Below, piece after piece: positions 16,619 through 26,212 of a stretch of 64,000 bases of DNA. The stretch comes from Sphingobium sp. DEHP117 (GTDB taxonomy: Bacteria; Pseudomonadota; Alphaproteobacteria; Sphingomonadales; Sphingomonadaceae). The stretch covers positions 1,116,001-1,180,000 of the forward strand of contig NZ_JAPFBJ010000001.1 of the NCBI RefSeq assembly GCF_030867385.1, read 5' to 3'. The notes beneath the pieces are model-generated. The model saw nothing but the letters and a program-made list of their open reading frames with translations, was not told where the DNA came from and did not search any database. The stretch's first letter is position 1. Each line of letters starts with the position of its first letter. Position numbers and translations under genes: made by a program.

Positions 16619-17139
16619 CGATGCGCCTGCGCGTCGACACCGCCGCGCGGCTGCTGCATTTTAACGGCGAGGCTATCCCCTGCGCCATCGGCAAGGGCGG
16701 GGCATGTGCCGCGTCCGAAAAGCGTGAAGGCGATGGCTGCACGCCGCGGGGCATCTGGCCAATCCGGGGTGCGCTACTGCGGCCAGGGCGTGTGGCATTG
16801 ACGCGGGCACCGCTCCTCCCGTGGCGCTGGACACGTGCAAACGATGGCTGGTCAGACAGCATCGACGACCCGGCCTATAACCGCCCCATCCTCCTCCCCC
16901 ACCCCTTCTCTCACGAGCACCTCCAGCGCGAGGATGCCGCCTACGACATCGTCATAGTGCTCGGTCACAACGACGCGCCGCCACAGCCCGGCCTGGGCAG
17001 CGCGATATTCTGGCATATTTGGGTGGCGGATACGGTCGGGCTGCCCAAGCCGACCGAAGGCTGCATTGCCATTTCGCGCGCTGACATGGACCGCATCCTG
17101 CCTGCGCTAGAATCGAGTATGGCTATGGAAATCCAGTAA
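16615..17139 (+). CDS. L,D-transpeptidase (YkuD)-like protein without signal peptide
   Basis: A 174-residue protein with the YkuD catalytic pattern: GHND as the His-containing strand, then IFWHIWVADTVGLPKPTEGCIAISRADM, where SxGC is represented by TEGC with the catalytic Cys. An upstream KREGDGCTPRGIWPI matches the substrate-loop segment of the ErfK/YbiS group. No signal peptide is evident, so either it is exported atypically or it acts in the cytoplasm; that makes peptidoglycan cross-linking uncertain. Confidence 0.8.
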   Translation: MTMRLRVDTAARLLHFNGEAIPCAIGKGGACAASEKREGDGCTPRGIWPIRGALLRPGRVALTRAPLLPWRWTRANDGWSDSIDDPAYNRPILLPHPFSHEHLQREDAAYDIVIVLGHNDAPPQPGLGSAIFWHIWVADTVGLPKPTEGCIAISRADMDRILPALESSMAMEIQ

Positions 17140-17231
17140 AAGCAATAATATACCTTATGTTCCCATTGCGATAAGGCATTGATTAACCGAAAGTCGGATA
17201 TGCGCGGAGGATATCCAGGTGGAGGTACGCC

Positions 17232-17663
17232 ATGCATAACTTGGCCAGGCTTGTCGACGAACATGACGCATTGGCAGACGCCGCGCGCACCCTGATTGCG
17301 TTCGCTACAGAGGAGTGTGGCCGCCCGGCCGAAGCACACCGGGAACTGACCGGCTTCAGAGACCGGCTCGATGTGCACCTCGCAGCAGAAGCGGACTTCA
17401 TTTATGCTGACGAGATGCGCAAGGATCCTACCCGCCTCGATACCGAAATAATCGCATTCGAGCAGGAATTTGCGGACCTCAAGAACAACTGGGCGGATTA
17501 TCTTGAGCAGTGGTCGCTCGAGGCAATAACGGCCGATTGGGCCGGCTTCGCCAATGCTACAACCATGATGATGCGTCGCCTGCTGGAGCGGATCGATGCG
17601 GAAAACGCGATACTCTATCCCCTGGCCCTGCAACATGGGCGCATCCGGCTGCGCGCGGCCTGA
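17232..17663 (+). CDS. Hemerythrin-like (HHE) domain protein
   Basis: A 143-residue all-helical protein starting behind a good GGAGGTACGCC ribosome binding site. The spacing of LVDEHDAL, LDVHLAAEADFIY and ERIDAENAILYPLAL resembles a hemerythrin bundle that binds a di-iron centre. The last helix has Arg where HHE proteins usually have a His before the ExxxLYP motif, so iron binding may be altered. Roles in oxygen, nitric oxide or iron handling are possible but not shown. Confidence 0.65.
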   Translation: MHNLARLVDEHDALADAARTLIAFATEECGRPAEAHRELTGFRDRLDVHLAAEADFIYADEMRKDPTRLDTEIIAFEQEFADLKNNWADYLEQWSLEAITADWAGFANATTMMMRRLLERIDAENAILYPLALQHGRIRLRAA

Positions 17664-17675
17664 GCAGCGCACGAC

Positions 17676-17699
17676 ATGGCGGCGTGATCATGCCGCCAT
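17676..17699. terminator. Bidirectional stem-loop between convergent genes
   Basis: ATGGCGGC and GCCGCCAT pair perfectly around an 8-nt loop, and an outer pair GAGCAGC (17662-17668) / GCTGCTC (17702-17708) extends the symmetry. The structure overlaps the end of glnD and sits just after the hemerythrin-like gene. It lacks long U-runs, so its terminator role is inferred from position. Confidence 0.5.
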
Positions 17700-20453
17700 T
17701 TGCTGCTCCGCCGTCCGTGCCTCTGAGGCCTCCAGCAGCCTTCGCTCCAATGTCTGCAGCCGCGATTTGCTCTCGATCTTTCCACCGAGCAGATCGGTGA
17801 TGTAGAAAGTATCGACCGCGCGCTCGCCGTACGTGCTGATATGCGCGCTGTGCACGGTCACCTTGGACTGGAAGAGGGCATAAGCAAGGTTGAACAGCAA
17901 CGCCGGCTTGTCCCGCGCATGGATCTCTATCACCGTGAAGCGGTTGGACGCCTTGTTGTCGATCAGTACGTTGGGCGCGATGGCGAATGCCTCCGCGCGG
18001 GTCCGCGAGAGCGGGCGGGCTTCGAGCCGGGGCTGAAGCTTCTGCTTGTTGGCAAGCGCGTCCTTGATGGCCTGCTCGATGCGCGCCAGCTGGCTCGGCT
18101 CGTCAAATGGCCGCCCGAGCGGGTCCTGCACCAGAAAGTTGTCGATCGCCATGCCATCGCGCGTGGTGTGGATGCGCGCGTCGATGATGCTGCCGCCCGC
18201 GACGTGAATCGCACCGGCAATCCGATAAAAGATGCCGGGGTGATCGGCTGCATAGATGGTGACAAGGCTGGCGCCGCGCTCGGGGTACACCTGCGCCGCG
18301 ATGGATAGCGGTTCCTTGCCCGCCGCCAATATGTGGCGGGCATTGTGCGCAAGAATGTCATCCGCTTCGGCGATCAGATAGCTATCCGGCAGGCGCTTTG
18401 CCAGGCGGGCAAATTCCGCCTCGCTGACGTTGAGCGTTGCCTTGAGCGCCGCCAGCTTGGCCGCGATCCGCTCCTTGCGCCCGCTCGATTTATGGCCCAG
18501 GCGCAGCACCTCTTCTGCCCCATGATAGAGATCGCTCAGCAGCTGCCGCTTCCAGCTGTTCCACACGCCCGGCCCAACCGCGCGGATATCTACCGTGGTC
18601 AACATCAGCAACAACCGCAGCCGCTCGGCGCTCTGCACGGTTTCGGCAAAATCCATTATGGTCTTGTAATCCGAAAGGTCGCGCTTGAAGGCGGTCGAAC
18701 TCATCAGCAGATGATAGCGGACCAGCCACGCGACCGTCTCGGTCTCGGCAGCGCTCATCCCCAGGCGCGGGCAAAGCTTTTCAGCGACCTCCGCCCCCAA
18801 TATGCTGTGATCCCCGCCCCGGCCTTTGGCAATGTCATGCAGCAGCACCGCGACATACAGCACCCGGCGCGAAACCAGCCTGCCCATCAGCTCGGTGGAG
18901 AGCGGATGATCCTCCGCCAGCTCTCCGCGTTCGATCTGGGCCAGCAGTCCAACCGCGCGGATGGTGTGCTCATCCACCGTATAGTGATGGTACATGTCGA
19001 ACTGCATCTGCGCGACGACACGGCCGAAATCCGGAATGAAGCGGCCGAAAACATTCGCTTCGTTCATCCAGCGCAGCACGGTTTCGGGGTCGCGCGGTGA
19101 GGTGAGCACCTCGAGGAAGAAGGCGTTTGCGCGCGGGTCCTTGCGCACGGCATGGTCGATCAGCGGTGCGTCCCTACGCGCCGCGATCATCGCGCTGGGG
19201 TGAATGGCAAGGCCGTGCCGATCCGCCAGCGCGAAAATCTCCAGCAGGCGCACGGGGTCCTTCTGGAAGAAATCATCGCTGGAGAGCGCAATGCGCCCAC
19301 GCTCCAGCACGAACCCGTCGAGCTTTCGCGGGCGGCGGAACAGCGTCGGCATGAAGCGCCGCCCCCGCACGGCCCATTGCTCGTCCAGATGCGCCAGAAA
19401 CACCCCGGTCAGATCGCCCACCAGTTTCGCCATCAGAAAATAATAGCGCATGAACCGCTCGACGCTCGAGCGCCCCTCGCGCGCCGTGAACCTCATGCGC
19501 CGCGCCACCTCGAGTTGAAGGTCGAAGGTCAGCCGGTCTTCCTCACGCTTTGTGACGGCGTGAAGATGACAACGCACCGCCCACAGGAAATTCTCGGCCT
19601 TCTGAAACTGTTTCAACTCTTGCCGGGTGAGCAGGCCGGCCTCGACCAAGCCAGCCACATTATCGACCCGGTTCACATATTTGCCAATCCAGAACAGGGT
19701 CTGCAGGTCGCGCAGGCCACCCTTTCCTTCCTTGACGTTCGGCTCGACGACATAGCGGCTGTCGCCCATGCGTTTGTGCCGCTCCTCCCGTTCCGCCAGC
19801 TTTTCAGCGACGAAGCTACGCGCGCCGTCTTTCACAATCTCAGCGCCGAAGCGAGCGCGCGCCGAATCATATACTGCGCGATCCCCCCACACATAGCGCG
19901 CCTCCAGCAGGGCGGTGCGCACGGTGAGGTCCGCCTTCGCCATGCGGATCATTTCATCGACTGAACGGCTGCTATGCCCCACCTTCAGGCCCAGATCCCA
20001 CAGCGAGTAGAGCATCGATTCAATGACCTGCTCGGTCCAGCTTGTCGGCTTGTAGGGCGTGACAAAGGCGATATCGACATCAGAGCCGGGCGCCATTTCG
20101 CCGCGGCCATAGCCACCCACGGCAAGCAGCACCATCTGCTCGGACGTGCTGCGGTTGCCTGGGTCATAGAGGTGACGGATCGTTGCGTCGTAGAGGATGC
20201 GCAGGATCTGGTCTGTAAGAAACGCGAATGCCTGCACCGTCTCGCGCCCATTGGTGGGGTGGGCCTCAAGTCGCCGCATCGCCTCCGCGCGACCCGAAGC
20301 CAGCGCGTCGACGAGCACGGCAACGATTATTCCGCGCAGAACCGTGGCGTCGTTGCTGCCCGCCTCGGCCAGCAACTGTTCCAGACGGTCGGCCACCGCG
20401 CGGCGGTCTATGATCGCCCTGCGGTTGGGCAATGCTGAGAAAAAATCGCTCAT
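17688..20453 (-). CDS. glnD: [Protein-PII] uridylyltransferase/uridylyl-removing enzyme
   Basis: The 921 residues show an N-terminal nucleotidyltransferase domain (GGYGRGEMAPGSDVDIAF), a GlnD linker domain, an HD phosphohydrolase domain (VAVLLHDIAKGRGGDHS) and two C-terminal ACT domains that sense glutamine (starting near SLVTIYAADHPGIFYRIAG and FTVIEIHARDKPALLFNLA). It uridylylates PII proteins when nitrogen is short and reverses this when glutamine is abundant. It begins 8 bp after mutS and is probably cotranscribed with it. Confidence 0.96.
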   Translation of the reverse strand: MSDFFSALPNRRAIIDRRAVADRLEQLLAEAGSNDATVLRGIIVAVLVDALASGRAEAMRRLEAHPTNGRETVQAFAFLTDQILRILYDATIRHLYDPGNRSTSEQMVLLAVGGYGRGEMAPGSDVDIAFVTPYKPTSWTEQVIESMLYSLWDLGLKVGHSSRSVDEMIRMAKADLTVRTALLEARYVWGDRAVYDSARARFGAEIVKDGARSFVAEKLAEREERHKRMGDSRYVVEPNVKEGKGGLRDLQTLFWIGKYVNRVDNVAGLVEAGLLTRQELKQFQKAENFLWAVRCHLHAVTKREEDRLTFDLQLEVARRMRFTAREGRSSVERFMRYYFLMAKLVGDLTGVFLAHLDEQWAVRGRRFMPTLFRRPRKLDGFVLERGRIALSSDDFFQKDPVRLLEIFALADRHGLAIHPSAMIAARRDAPLIDHAVRKDPRANAFFLEVLTSPRDPETVLRWMNEANVFGRFIPDFGRVVAQMQFDMYHHYTVDEHTIRAVGLLAQIERGELAEDHPLSTELMGRLVSRRVLYVAVLLHDIAKGRGGDHSILGAEVAEKLCPRLGMSAAETETVAWLVRYHLLMSSTAFKRDLSDYKTIMDFAETVQSAERLRLLLMLTTVDIRAVGPGVWNSWKRQLLSDLYHGAEEVLRLGHKSSGRKERIAAKLAALKATLNVSEAEFARLAKRLPDSYLIAEADDILAHNARHILAAGKEPLSIAAQVYPERGASLVTIYAADHPGIFYRIAGAIHVAGGSIIDARIHTTRDGMAIDNFLVQDPLGRPFDEPSQLARIEQAIKDALANKQKLQPRLEARPLSRTRAEAFAIAPNVLIDNKASNRFTVIEIHARDKPALLFNLAYALFQSKVTVHSAHISTYGERAVDTFYITDLLGGKIESKSRLQTLERRLLEASEARTAEQQMAA

Positions 20454-20461
20454 GGCCTTAT

Positions 20462-23110
20462 CTAGGGTTTCCTCGCCGTGTCCGCCACCGCTTTGAGCTT
20501 GTAAATCAGCTCCAGCGCCTCGCGCGGGGTCAGAGCGTCCGCGTCTGTCGCATTGAGCAGCTCCTTTAGCGGATCGGGGTTACTATCTTCCTTATCGGGC
20601 ATCGTGGCAGCAAACAGCGGCAGATCGTCCAGCCCAGCCGCGATGCCGCCGGTCTTGGCTCGCCCCGCCTCCAGCTTGGCCAGCACCGCCTTGGCGCGCG
20701 CCAGCACAGCGGGCGGCAGGCCCGCGAGGCGCGCCACGGCAATGCCATAGCTCCGGTCCGCCGGGCCTTCCGTAACCTCATGCAACAGCACGAGGTCGCC
20801 CTTCCATTCGCGCGCGCGGACATGATGGAGCGAGAGGGCGGACAACGTCTCGGCAAGGCGCGTCAGCTCATGATAATGCGTTGCGAACAGGCATCGGCAC
20901 TGGTTCACCTCATGCACAGCCTCCACCACCGCCCAGGCCAGCGCGAGGCCATCATAGGTTGATGTACCGCGCCCGACTTCATCAAGGATCACGAAGCTGC
21001 GTGATGTAGCCTGAGAGAGGATTGCCGCCGTCTCGACCATCTCGACCATGAAGGTCGAGCGCCCGCGCGCCAGATTGTCCGACGCACCGACGCGGCTGAA
21101 CAGCCGGTCGACAAGGCTCAATGTGGCGGACTGCGCGGGCACATAGCTCCCCGCCTGCGCCAACAGCACGATCAGTGCGTTCTGCCGCAGGAAGGTCGAT
21201 TTGCCACCCATGTTGGGGCCGGTGACGAGCCAGAGCCGGTCCGCTGCCGCCAGCGTGCAGTCGTTGGCGACGAACGCCTGCCCCTCGCGCCGCAAGGCCT
21301 CCTCCACCACAGGATGCCGCCCGCCGACAATCTCCAGCCGCTGATCCGCCACGAAGGCGGGCCGCGCCCAGCCTCCTTCCGCCGCGCGCTCGGCCAGGGC
21401 GGCGGCCACATCCAGCCGCGCCAGCGCCTGCGCCGCGCGCGTGATCGCCTCCTTGCGGGCAAGCGCCTGCTCGATCAGGCTTTCGAGATGCGCTGCCTCG
21501 GCGGCGAGGGCATGCGCGCCCGCCTGTGTCACCCGGTTCGCTTCCTCGTGCAGATCGACGGAGTTGAAACGCACCACTCCGGCCAGCGTCTGCCGGTGCG
21601 TGAAGCCCGAACCCTCGCGCATCAGCGCGTCGCCGTGCTTGCCCGGCACCTCAACATGATAACCCAGCACCGCATTGTGGCGGATCTTGAGGGCGGAAAT
21701 GCCGGTCTCATTGCGATAGCGGGCCTCAAGCTGCGCGATGGCCCGCCGCCCGTCGCTCGCCAGACGACGCAGGTCGTCCAGCGCCGCGTCATACCCTTCC
21801 GCAATATAACCGCCGGACGATGCCTCGGTCGGCGGGGTGGGGACAAGCGCGCACGTCAGCTCATCCACAAGCTCGCCATGGCCATCGAGCGCCGGGAGCA
21901 GCCGGTCTAGCAGGGCAGGCCCCGCCGCCCCGTCCGCCCTCCCCAGTCGCTCTCGCAGGGTACGCGCTCCAGACAGGCCATCACGAAGCTGCCCCAGATC
22001 GCGCGGCGAACCGCGCCCGAACGCGAGCCTGCCCAGCGCGCGGCCAATATCGGGCAATGCCCTCAGCGCCGCGCGCAGGGCGTCCCTCCTGCCGCTGTCG
22101 TCATGCAGCCATTGCACCAGATCGAGCCGTGCGCCGATCTCGCCCTCATCCAGCAACGGCGCGGCAAGGTCCGCCGCCAAGAGCCGCGCGCCCGCGCCCG
22201 TCACGGTCCGGTCGATGCTGTGGAGCAGGCTGCCCGCCCGGCTGCCGCTCATCGTGCAGACGATCTCCAGGCTCTCGCGCGTCGCAGCATCAATCGCCAT
22301 ATGGCTGCCCGGCGCGATGTGAATCGGCGGCGCCAGATGCGGCAGGCGCCCCTGCCCGGCATGATCGAGATAGCCCAGCAACCCGCCAATGGCGGCCAGC
22401 TCGGCGCGGCAAAAGCTGCCGAACCCGTCGAGCGTCGCCACGCCGAACAGGCCTTTCAGCCGTGCCTCCGCGCGCGCGGACGAAAACGCAGCCTTGTCGA
22501 ACATGTGCGCGCCTGGAACATCGAGCGCGCAGCCTTCCGCCACCACGATCTCGGAAGCGCCCAAGCGCGCCAGTTCGGCGGAAAGCGCCGCGCTATCGAC
22601 GCTCATTGCCTCGAACCGGCCGGTCGATATGTCCGCCGCCGCGAGCGCAATCTCGCCGCCAGCCTCGCCGATAGCGACCAGCATATTGTCCACCCGCGCG
22701 TCGAGCAGCGTATCCTCGGTCAAGGTGCCGGGGGTGACATAGCGGATGATGCCGCGCGCGACCAAGGCCTTGCTGCCGCCGCGCGCCTTCGCCTCGGCGG
22801 GGGTCTCGGTCTGCTCGGCAATTGCCACGCGGTGCCCGGCGCGGATCAGACGGGCGAGATAGGCCTCCGCGCTATGCACCGGCACACCGCACATAGGAAT
22901 GGGAGCGCCGCCATGCTCCCCGCGCGAGGTCAGCGCGATGTCGAGCGTTTGTGCGGCCGCCTTGGCGTCATCGAAAAACAGCTCGAAAAAGTCGCCCATG
23001 CGATAGAACAGCAGGCAGTCCCGCGCCTGCGCCTTCAATTCGAAATACTGCGCCATCATGGGCGTCATCGACGCGGCGGCAGCGTGCGCGGAGGCGGCGG
23101 GTTGATCCAT
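20462..23110 (-). CDS. mutS: DNA mismatch repair protein MutS
   Basis: The 882 residues include the mismatch-recognition domain (MMAQYFELKAQARDCLLFYRMGDFFELF, with the Phe-x-Glu-type element), connector and clamp domains, and the ABC-type ATPase (Walker A TGPNMGGKSTFLRQ, Walker B ILDEVGRGTSTYDG, and FATHYHEL). It recognises base mismatches and recruits MutL. Pairing of mutS with glnD in one transcript has no evident functional reason. Confidence 0.97.
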   Translation of the reverse strand: MDQPAASAHAAAASMTPMMAQYFELKAQARDCLLFYRMGDFFELFFDDAKAAAQTLDIALTSRGEHGGAPIPMCGVPVHSAEAYLARLIRAGHRVAIAEQTETPAEAKARGGSKALVARGIIRYVTPGTLTEDTLLDARVDNMLVAIGEAGGEIALAAADISTGRFEAMSVDSAALSAELARLGASEIVVAEGCALDVPGAHMFDKAAFSSARAEARLKGLFGVATLDGFGSFCRAELAAIGGLLGYLDHAGQGRLPHLAPPIHIAPGSHMAIDAATRESLEIVCTMSGSRAGSLLHSIDRTVTGAGARLLAADLAAPLLDEGEIGARLDLVQWLHDDSGRRDALRAALRALPDIGRALGRLAFGRGSPRDLGQLRDGLSGARTLRERLGRADGAAGPALLDRLLPALDGHGELVDELTCALVPTPPTEASSGGYIAEGYDAALDDLRRLASDGRRAIAQLEARYRNETGISALKIRHNAVLGYHVEVPGKHGDALMREGSGFTHRQTLAGVVRFNSVDLHEEANRVTQAGAHALAAEAAHLESLIEQALARKEAITRAAQALARLDVAAALAERAAEGGWARPAFVADQRLEIVGGRHPVVEEALRREGQAFVANDCTLAAADRLWLVTGPNMGGKSTFLRQNALIVLLAQAGSYVPAQSATLSLVDRLFSRVGASDNLARGRSTFMVEMVETAAILSQATSRSFVILDEVGRGTSTYDGLALAWAVVEAVHEVNQCRCLFATHYHELTRLAETLSALSLHHVRAREWKGDLVLLHEVTEGPADRSYGIAVARLAGLPPAVLARAKAVLAKLEAGRAKTGGIAAGLDDLPLFAATMPDKEDSNPDPLKELLNATDADALTPREALELIYKLKAVADTARKP

Positions 23111-23269
23111 CGGCCCATGCGATAGCGGCTTCGGCTGCGCATGGAAAGGCCGCTCCGTAACGGCTTCCCACCGACAACTAATTTGCCCCCGCCCCTTGTC
23201 GGGTGCCTATAAATAAAGCTAGGGCAACCACCATCTGCACGCCTCGGTCCAATAAAAAGGGAGACATCC

Positions 23270-25531
23270 ATGTCCGATCGCCCGACAATCGAATTTTCCG
23301 AGCGTGAGGCACTTTTTTTCCATTCGACCGGGCGCCCCGGCAAGATCGAAATCGTCGCGTCCAAGCCGATGGCAACGCAGAGAGACCTGTCGCTTGCCTA
23401 CTCCCCCGGCGTTGCGGTGCCGGTAAAGGCGATCGCCGATAATCCTGCGACAGCCTATGATTACACCGCCAAGGGTAACCTGGTCGCGGTCATCTCGAAC
23501 GGCACAGCGATCCTGGGCCTCGGCAATCTGGGCGCGCTCGCTTCCAAGCCGGTGATGGAAGGCAAGGCGGTACTGTTCAAGCGCTTCGCCGACGTGGACT
23601 CGATCGACATCGAAGTGGCGACCGAGGACCCACAGGCGTTCATCGACGCGGTGGCCCTGCTCGAGCCCACGTTCGGCGGCATCAACCTTGAGGATATCAA
23701 GGCGCCCGAATGCTTCATGATCGAGCAGGCGCTGAAGGAGCGGATGAACATCCCGGTCATGCATGACGACCAGCATGGCACCGCGATCATCTGTGCGGCG
23801 GGGCTGATCAACGCGCTCCACCTCACCGGGCGCGATATCAAGGATGTCAGCATCGTCGTAAACGGCGCGGGCGCAGCGGCGATTGCCTGCACAGAGCTGA
23901 TCATCGCGATGGGTGCGGACAAGGCACGCATTCTGATGTGCGATAGCAAGGGCGTCATCTATCAGGGTCGCACCGAAGGCATGGACCAGTGGAAATCGGC
24001 CCATGCCGCCAAGACTGATCGACGGTCGCTGGAGGAAGCGCTCAAGGGCGCAGATGTTTTCATCGGGCTTTCCGTGAAGGATGCGGTCAAGCCCCATATG
24101 GTGAAGGACATGGCGGCAAAGCCCATCATCTTCGCCATGGCGAACCCCGACCCCGAAATCACGCCGCCAGACGCGAAGGCCGCGCGGCCCGACGCCATCG
24201 TCGCAACCGGGCGTTCGGATTACCCGAACCAGGTCAACAACGTGCTCGGCTTCCCGTTCATCTTTCGCGGCGCGCTGGATGTACGGGCGACCGCAATCAA
24301 CGAGGCGATGAAGATCGCCGCGGCCGAAGCCATCGCCGATCTCGCGCGCCAGCAGGTGCCGGAGGAAGTGGCGCGCGCCTATGGCAAGCAACACAATTTC
24401 GGGCCGGACTATATCATTCCCGCCCCATTCGATCCGCGCCTGATGGAGGTCGTGTCCACGGCCGTCGCCAAGGCAGCAATGGAGAGCGGCGTCGCACAGA
24501 AGCCGATCGAGGACATGGATGCCTATCGCCAGGCCCTCAAGGCCCGGCTCAATCCAACCACGTCGGTGCTGACGCTGGCTTACGAAAGCGCGAAGGCACA
24601 CCCCAAGCGCGTCGTCTTCGCCGAGGGTGAGGAGGAAGTGGTCCTTCGCGCCGCCATCCAGTTCCGCGATGGCGGCTATGGCATTCCGGTGCTGGTCGGG
24701 CGGCAGGATGTCTATGACCGGCTGCGCGCGCTGGGCGTTGCCGATCCGCACAGCTTCGAGGTGCACAACAGCGTGAACTCGCCGCTCGTGCCCAAGATGG
24801 TCGACGCGCTCTATGCCCGCCTGCAACGGCGCGGTTATCTGCGGCGCGACTGCGAGCGCATGGTGAACCGGGACCGCAACATCTTCGGCTCGCTGCTGCT
24901 CAAGATGGGCGAGGCGGATGCGATGATCACCGGCATGACGCGCACCTATGCCCAGACCATGCGCGAAGTGCGCCGGGTGATCGATCCGGTGCCCGGCCGC
25001 ACGAACTTCGGCGTCCACATCCTCGTTGGTCAGAGCCACACCGTATTCATGGCGGATACGACGGTGCACGAGCGCCCCTCGGCGATCGAGCTGGCCGACA
25101 TAGCGGAGGGCACAGCCGCTGTCGCCCGCCGCATGGGGCACGAGCCGCGCGTTGCCTTCCTCTCCTATTCCACCTTCGGCAATCCGTGGGGCAACTGGCT
25201 GGAGAATATCCGCGAGGCGGTCGCGATACTCGACGAGCGCGGGGTCGACTTCGAATATGAAGGCGAGATGGCGCCGGACGTGGCATTGAACCCCACTGTG
25301 ATGAAGAATTACCCGTTCTGCCGCCTGTCCGGGTCGGCCAATTGCCTCATCATGCCCGGCCTGCAGTCGGCCAATCTGTCCGCCAAGCTGTTGCGTGAAC
25401 TGGGCGGAGACAGCGTGATCGGCCCGATGCTGGTCGGCATGGAAAAATCGGTACAGGTTGCAACGATGGCATCGAACGCCAGCGAGCTGCTCACCCTTGC
25501 CGTGCTCGCGGCGGGCGGGATAACAGGATAA
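23270..25531 (+). CDS. maeB: NADP-dependent malic enzyme with phosphotransacetylase-like C-terminus
   Basis: The 753-residue protein is the long MaeB type. An N-terminal malic domain (SLAYSPGVAVPV, NGTAILGLGNLG, HDDQHGTAII, VVNGAGAAAIAC) is fused to a phosphotransacetylase-like domain (about 425-753, VVFAEGEEEVVLRAA, PGLQSANLSAKLL) that usually serves regulation rather than catalysis. It converts malate to pyruvate and CO2 with NADPH production. It follows a GGGAG ribosome binding site, and a TATAAAT lies about 55 bp upstream of the ATG. Confidence 0.95.
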   Translation: MSDRPTIEFSEREALFFHSTGRPGKIEIVASKPMATQRDLSLAYSPGVAVPVKAIADNPATAYDYTAKGNLVAVISNGTAILGLGNLGALASKPVMEGKAVLFKRFADVDSIDIEVATEDPQAFIDAVALLEPTFGGINLEDIKAPECFMIEQALKERMNIPVMHDDQHGTAIICAAGLINALHLTGRDIKDVSIVVNGAGAAAIACTELIIAMGADKARILMCDSKGVIYQGRTEGMDQWKSAHAAKTDRRSLEEALKGADVFIGLSVKDAVKPHMVKDMAAKPIIFAMANPDPEITPPDAKAARPDAIVATGRSDYPNQVNNVLGFPFIFRGALDVRATAINEAMKIAAAEAIADLARQQVPEEVARAYGKQHNFGPDYIIPAPFDPRLMEVVSTAVAKAAMESGVAQKPIEDMDAYRQALKARLNPTTSVLTLAYESAKAHPKRVVFAEGEEEVVLRAAIQFRDGGYGIPVLVGRQDVYDRLRALGVADPHSFEVHNSVNSPLVPKMVDALYARLQRRGYLRRDCERMVNRDRNIFGSLLLKMGEADAMITGMTRTYAQTMREVRRVIDPVPGRTNFGVHILVGQSHTVFMADTTVHERPSAIELADIAEGTAAVARRMGHEPRVAFLSYSTFGNPWGNWLENIREAVAILDERGVDFEYEGEMAPDVALNPTVMKNYPFCRLSGSANCLIMPGLQSANLSAKLLRELGGDSVIGPMLVGMEKSVQVATMASNASELLTLAVLAAGGITG

Positions 25532-26212
25532 TCATTCGGGCGGGGTATCGGTGCTCCGCCCCTTGAACCCCTGGGCAATCACATACCACTCGCTGCTGCC
25601 CTTGCGGCTTGCGGGGGGCTTGGCGTGCTTCACAGTAGCGAAGTTGCGCTTCAGGAGCACGAGTAGCTCCTTGTCCGTGCCGCCCGCAAAGACCTTCGCG
25701 ACGAAAGCCCCGCCGGGCTTCAGGTGCTCAACTGCGAACCATGCCGCCGCCTCCACCAGCCCCATGGTGCGCAGATGATCGGTCTGCGCATGGCCGACGG
25801 TGTTTGCCGCCATGTCTGACAGCACGAGGTCCGGCGCTTCGCCCAGCGCCTTGGCAAGCGCCGCGTCCGCTGCTTCGTCGGTGAAATCCATCTGGAGCAG
25901 CGACACGCCCTCGATCGCGTCGACCGGCAACAGGTCGATGCCCACCACCTTCGCCTGCGGCGTGCGCTTGCGCACCACCTGCGCCCAGCCGCCCGGTGCG
26001 ACGCCGAGGTCCACCACAGCGCGCGCGCCTTTCAGCAAGCCGAACTTGTCGTCCAGCTCCATCAGCTTGAACGCCGCGCGGCTGCGCCAGCCTTCGGCCT
26101 TCGCCTGTTTGACATAAGGATCGTTGAGTTGCCGCTGCAGCCAGCGGGTCGATTGTGCGCTGCGGTTCTTCGCGGTTTTGACCCTCACGCGCCCGGCGCC
26201 TGCGCCCCTCAC
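25532..26212 (-). CDS. rlmE: 23S rRNA 2'-O-ribose methyltransferase RlmE (FtsJ/RrmJ)
   Basis: The GTG at 26212 overlaps the ppx stop (GTGA) and gives 226 residues; a second GTG at 26188 is possible. The protein has a basic N-terminus, SRAAFKLMELDDKFG (the conserved Lys), VVDLGVAPGGWAQV (SAM loop), DLVLSDMA (the catalytic Asp) and GGAFVAKVFAGG (the second Lys). RlmE methylates U2552 in the ribosomal A-loop. It converges directly on maeB with adjacent stop codons. Confidence 0.93.
   Translation of the reverse strand: MRGAGAGRVRVKTAKNRSAQSTRWLQRQLNDPYVKQAKAEGWRSRAAFKLMELDDKFGLLKGARAVVDLGVAPGGWAQVVRKRTPQAKVVGIDLLPVDAIEGVSLLQMDFTDEAADAALAKALGEAPDLVLSDMAANTVGHAQTDHLRTMGLVEAAAWFAVEHLKPGGAFVAKVFAGGTDKELLVLLKRNFATVKHAKPPASRKGSSEWYVIAQGFKGRSTDTPPE

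Noticed and set aside
23219..25141. 640-codon open frame antisense to maeB
   Set aside because: It lies wholly opposite a well-supported malic enzyme gene, has an Arg/His-rich composition typical of high-GC shadow frames and no recognisable motif.
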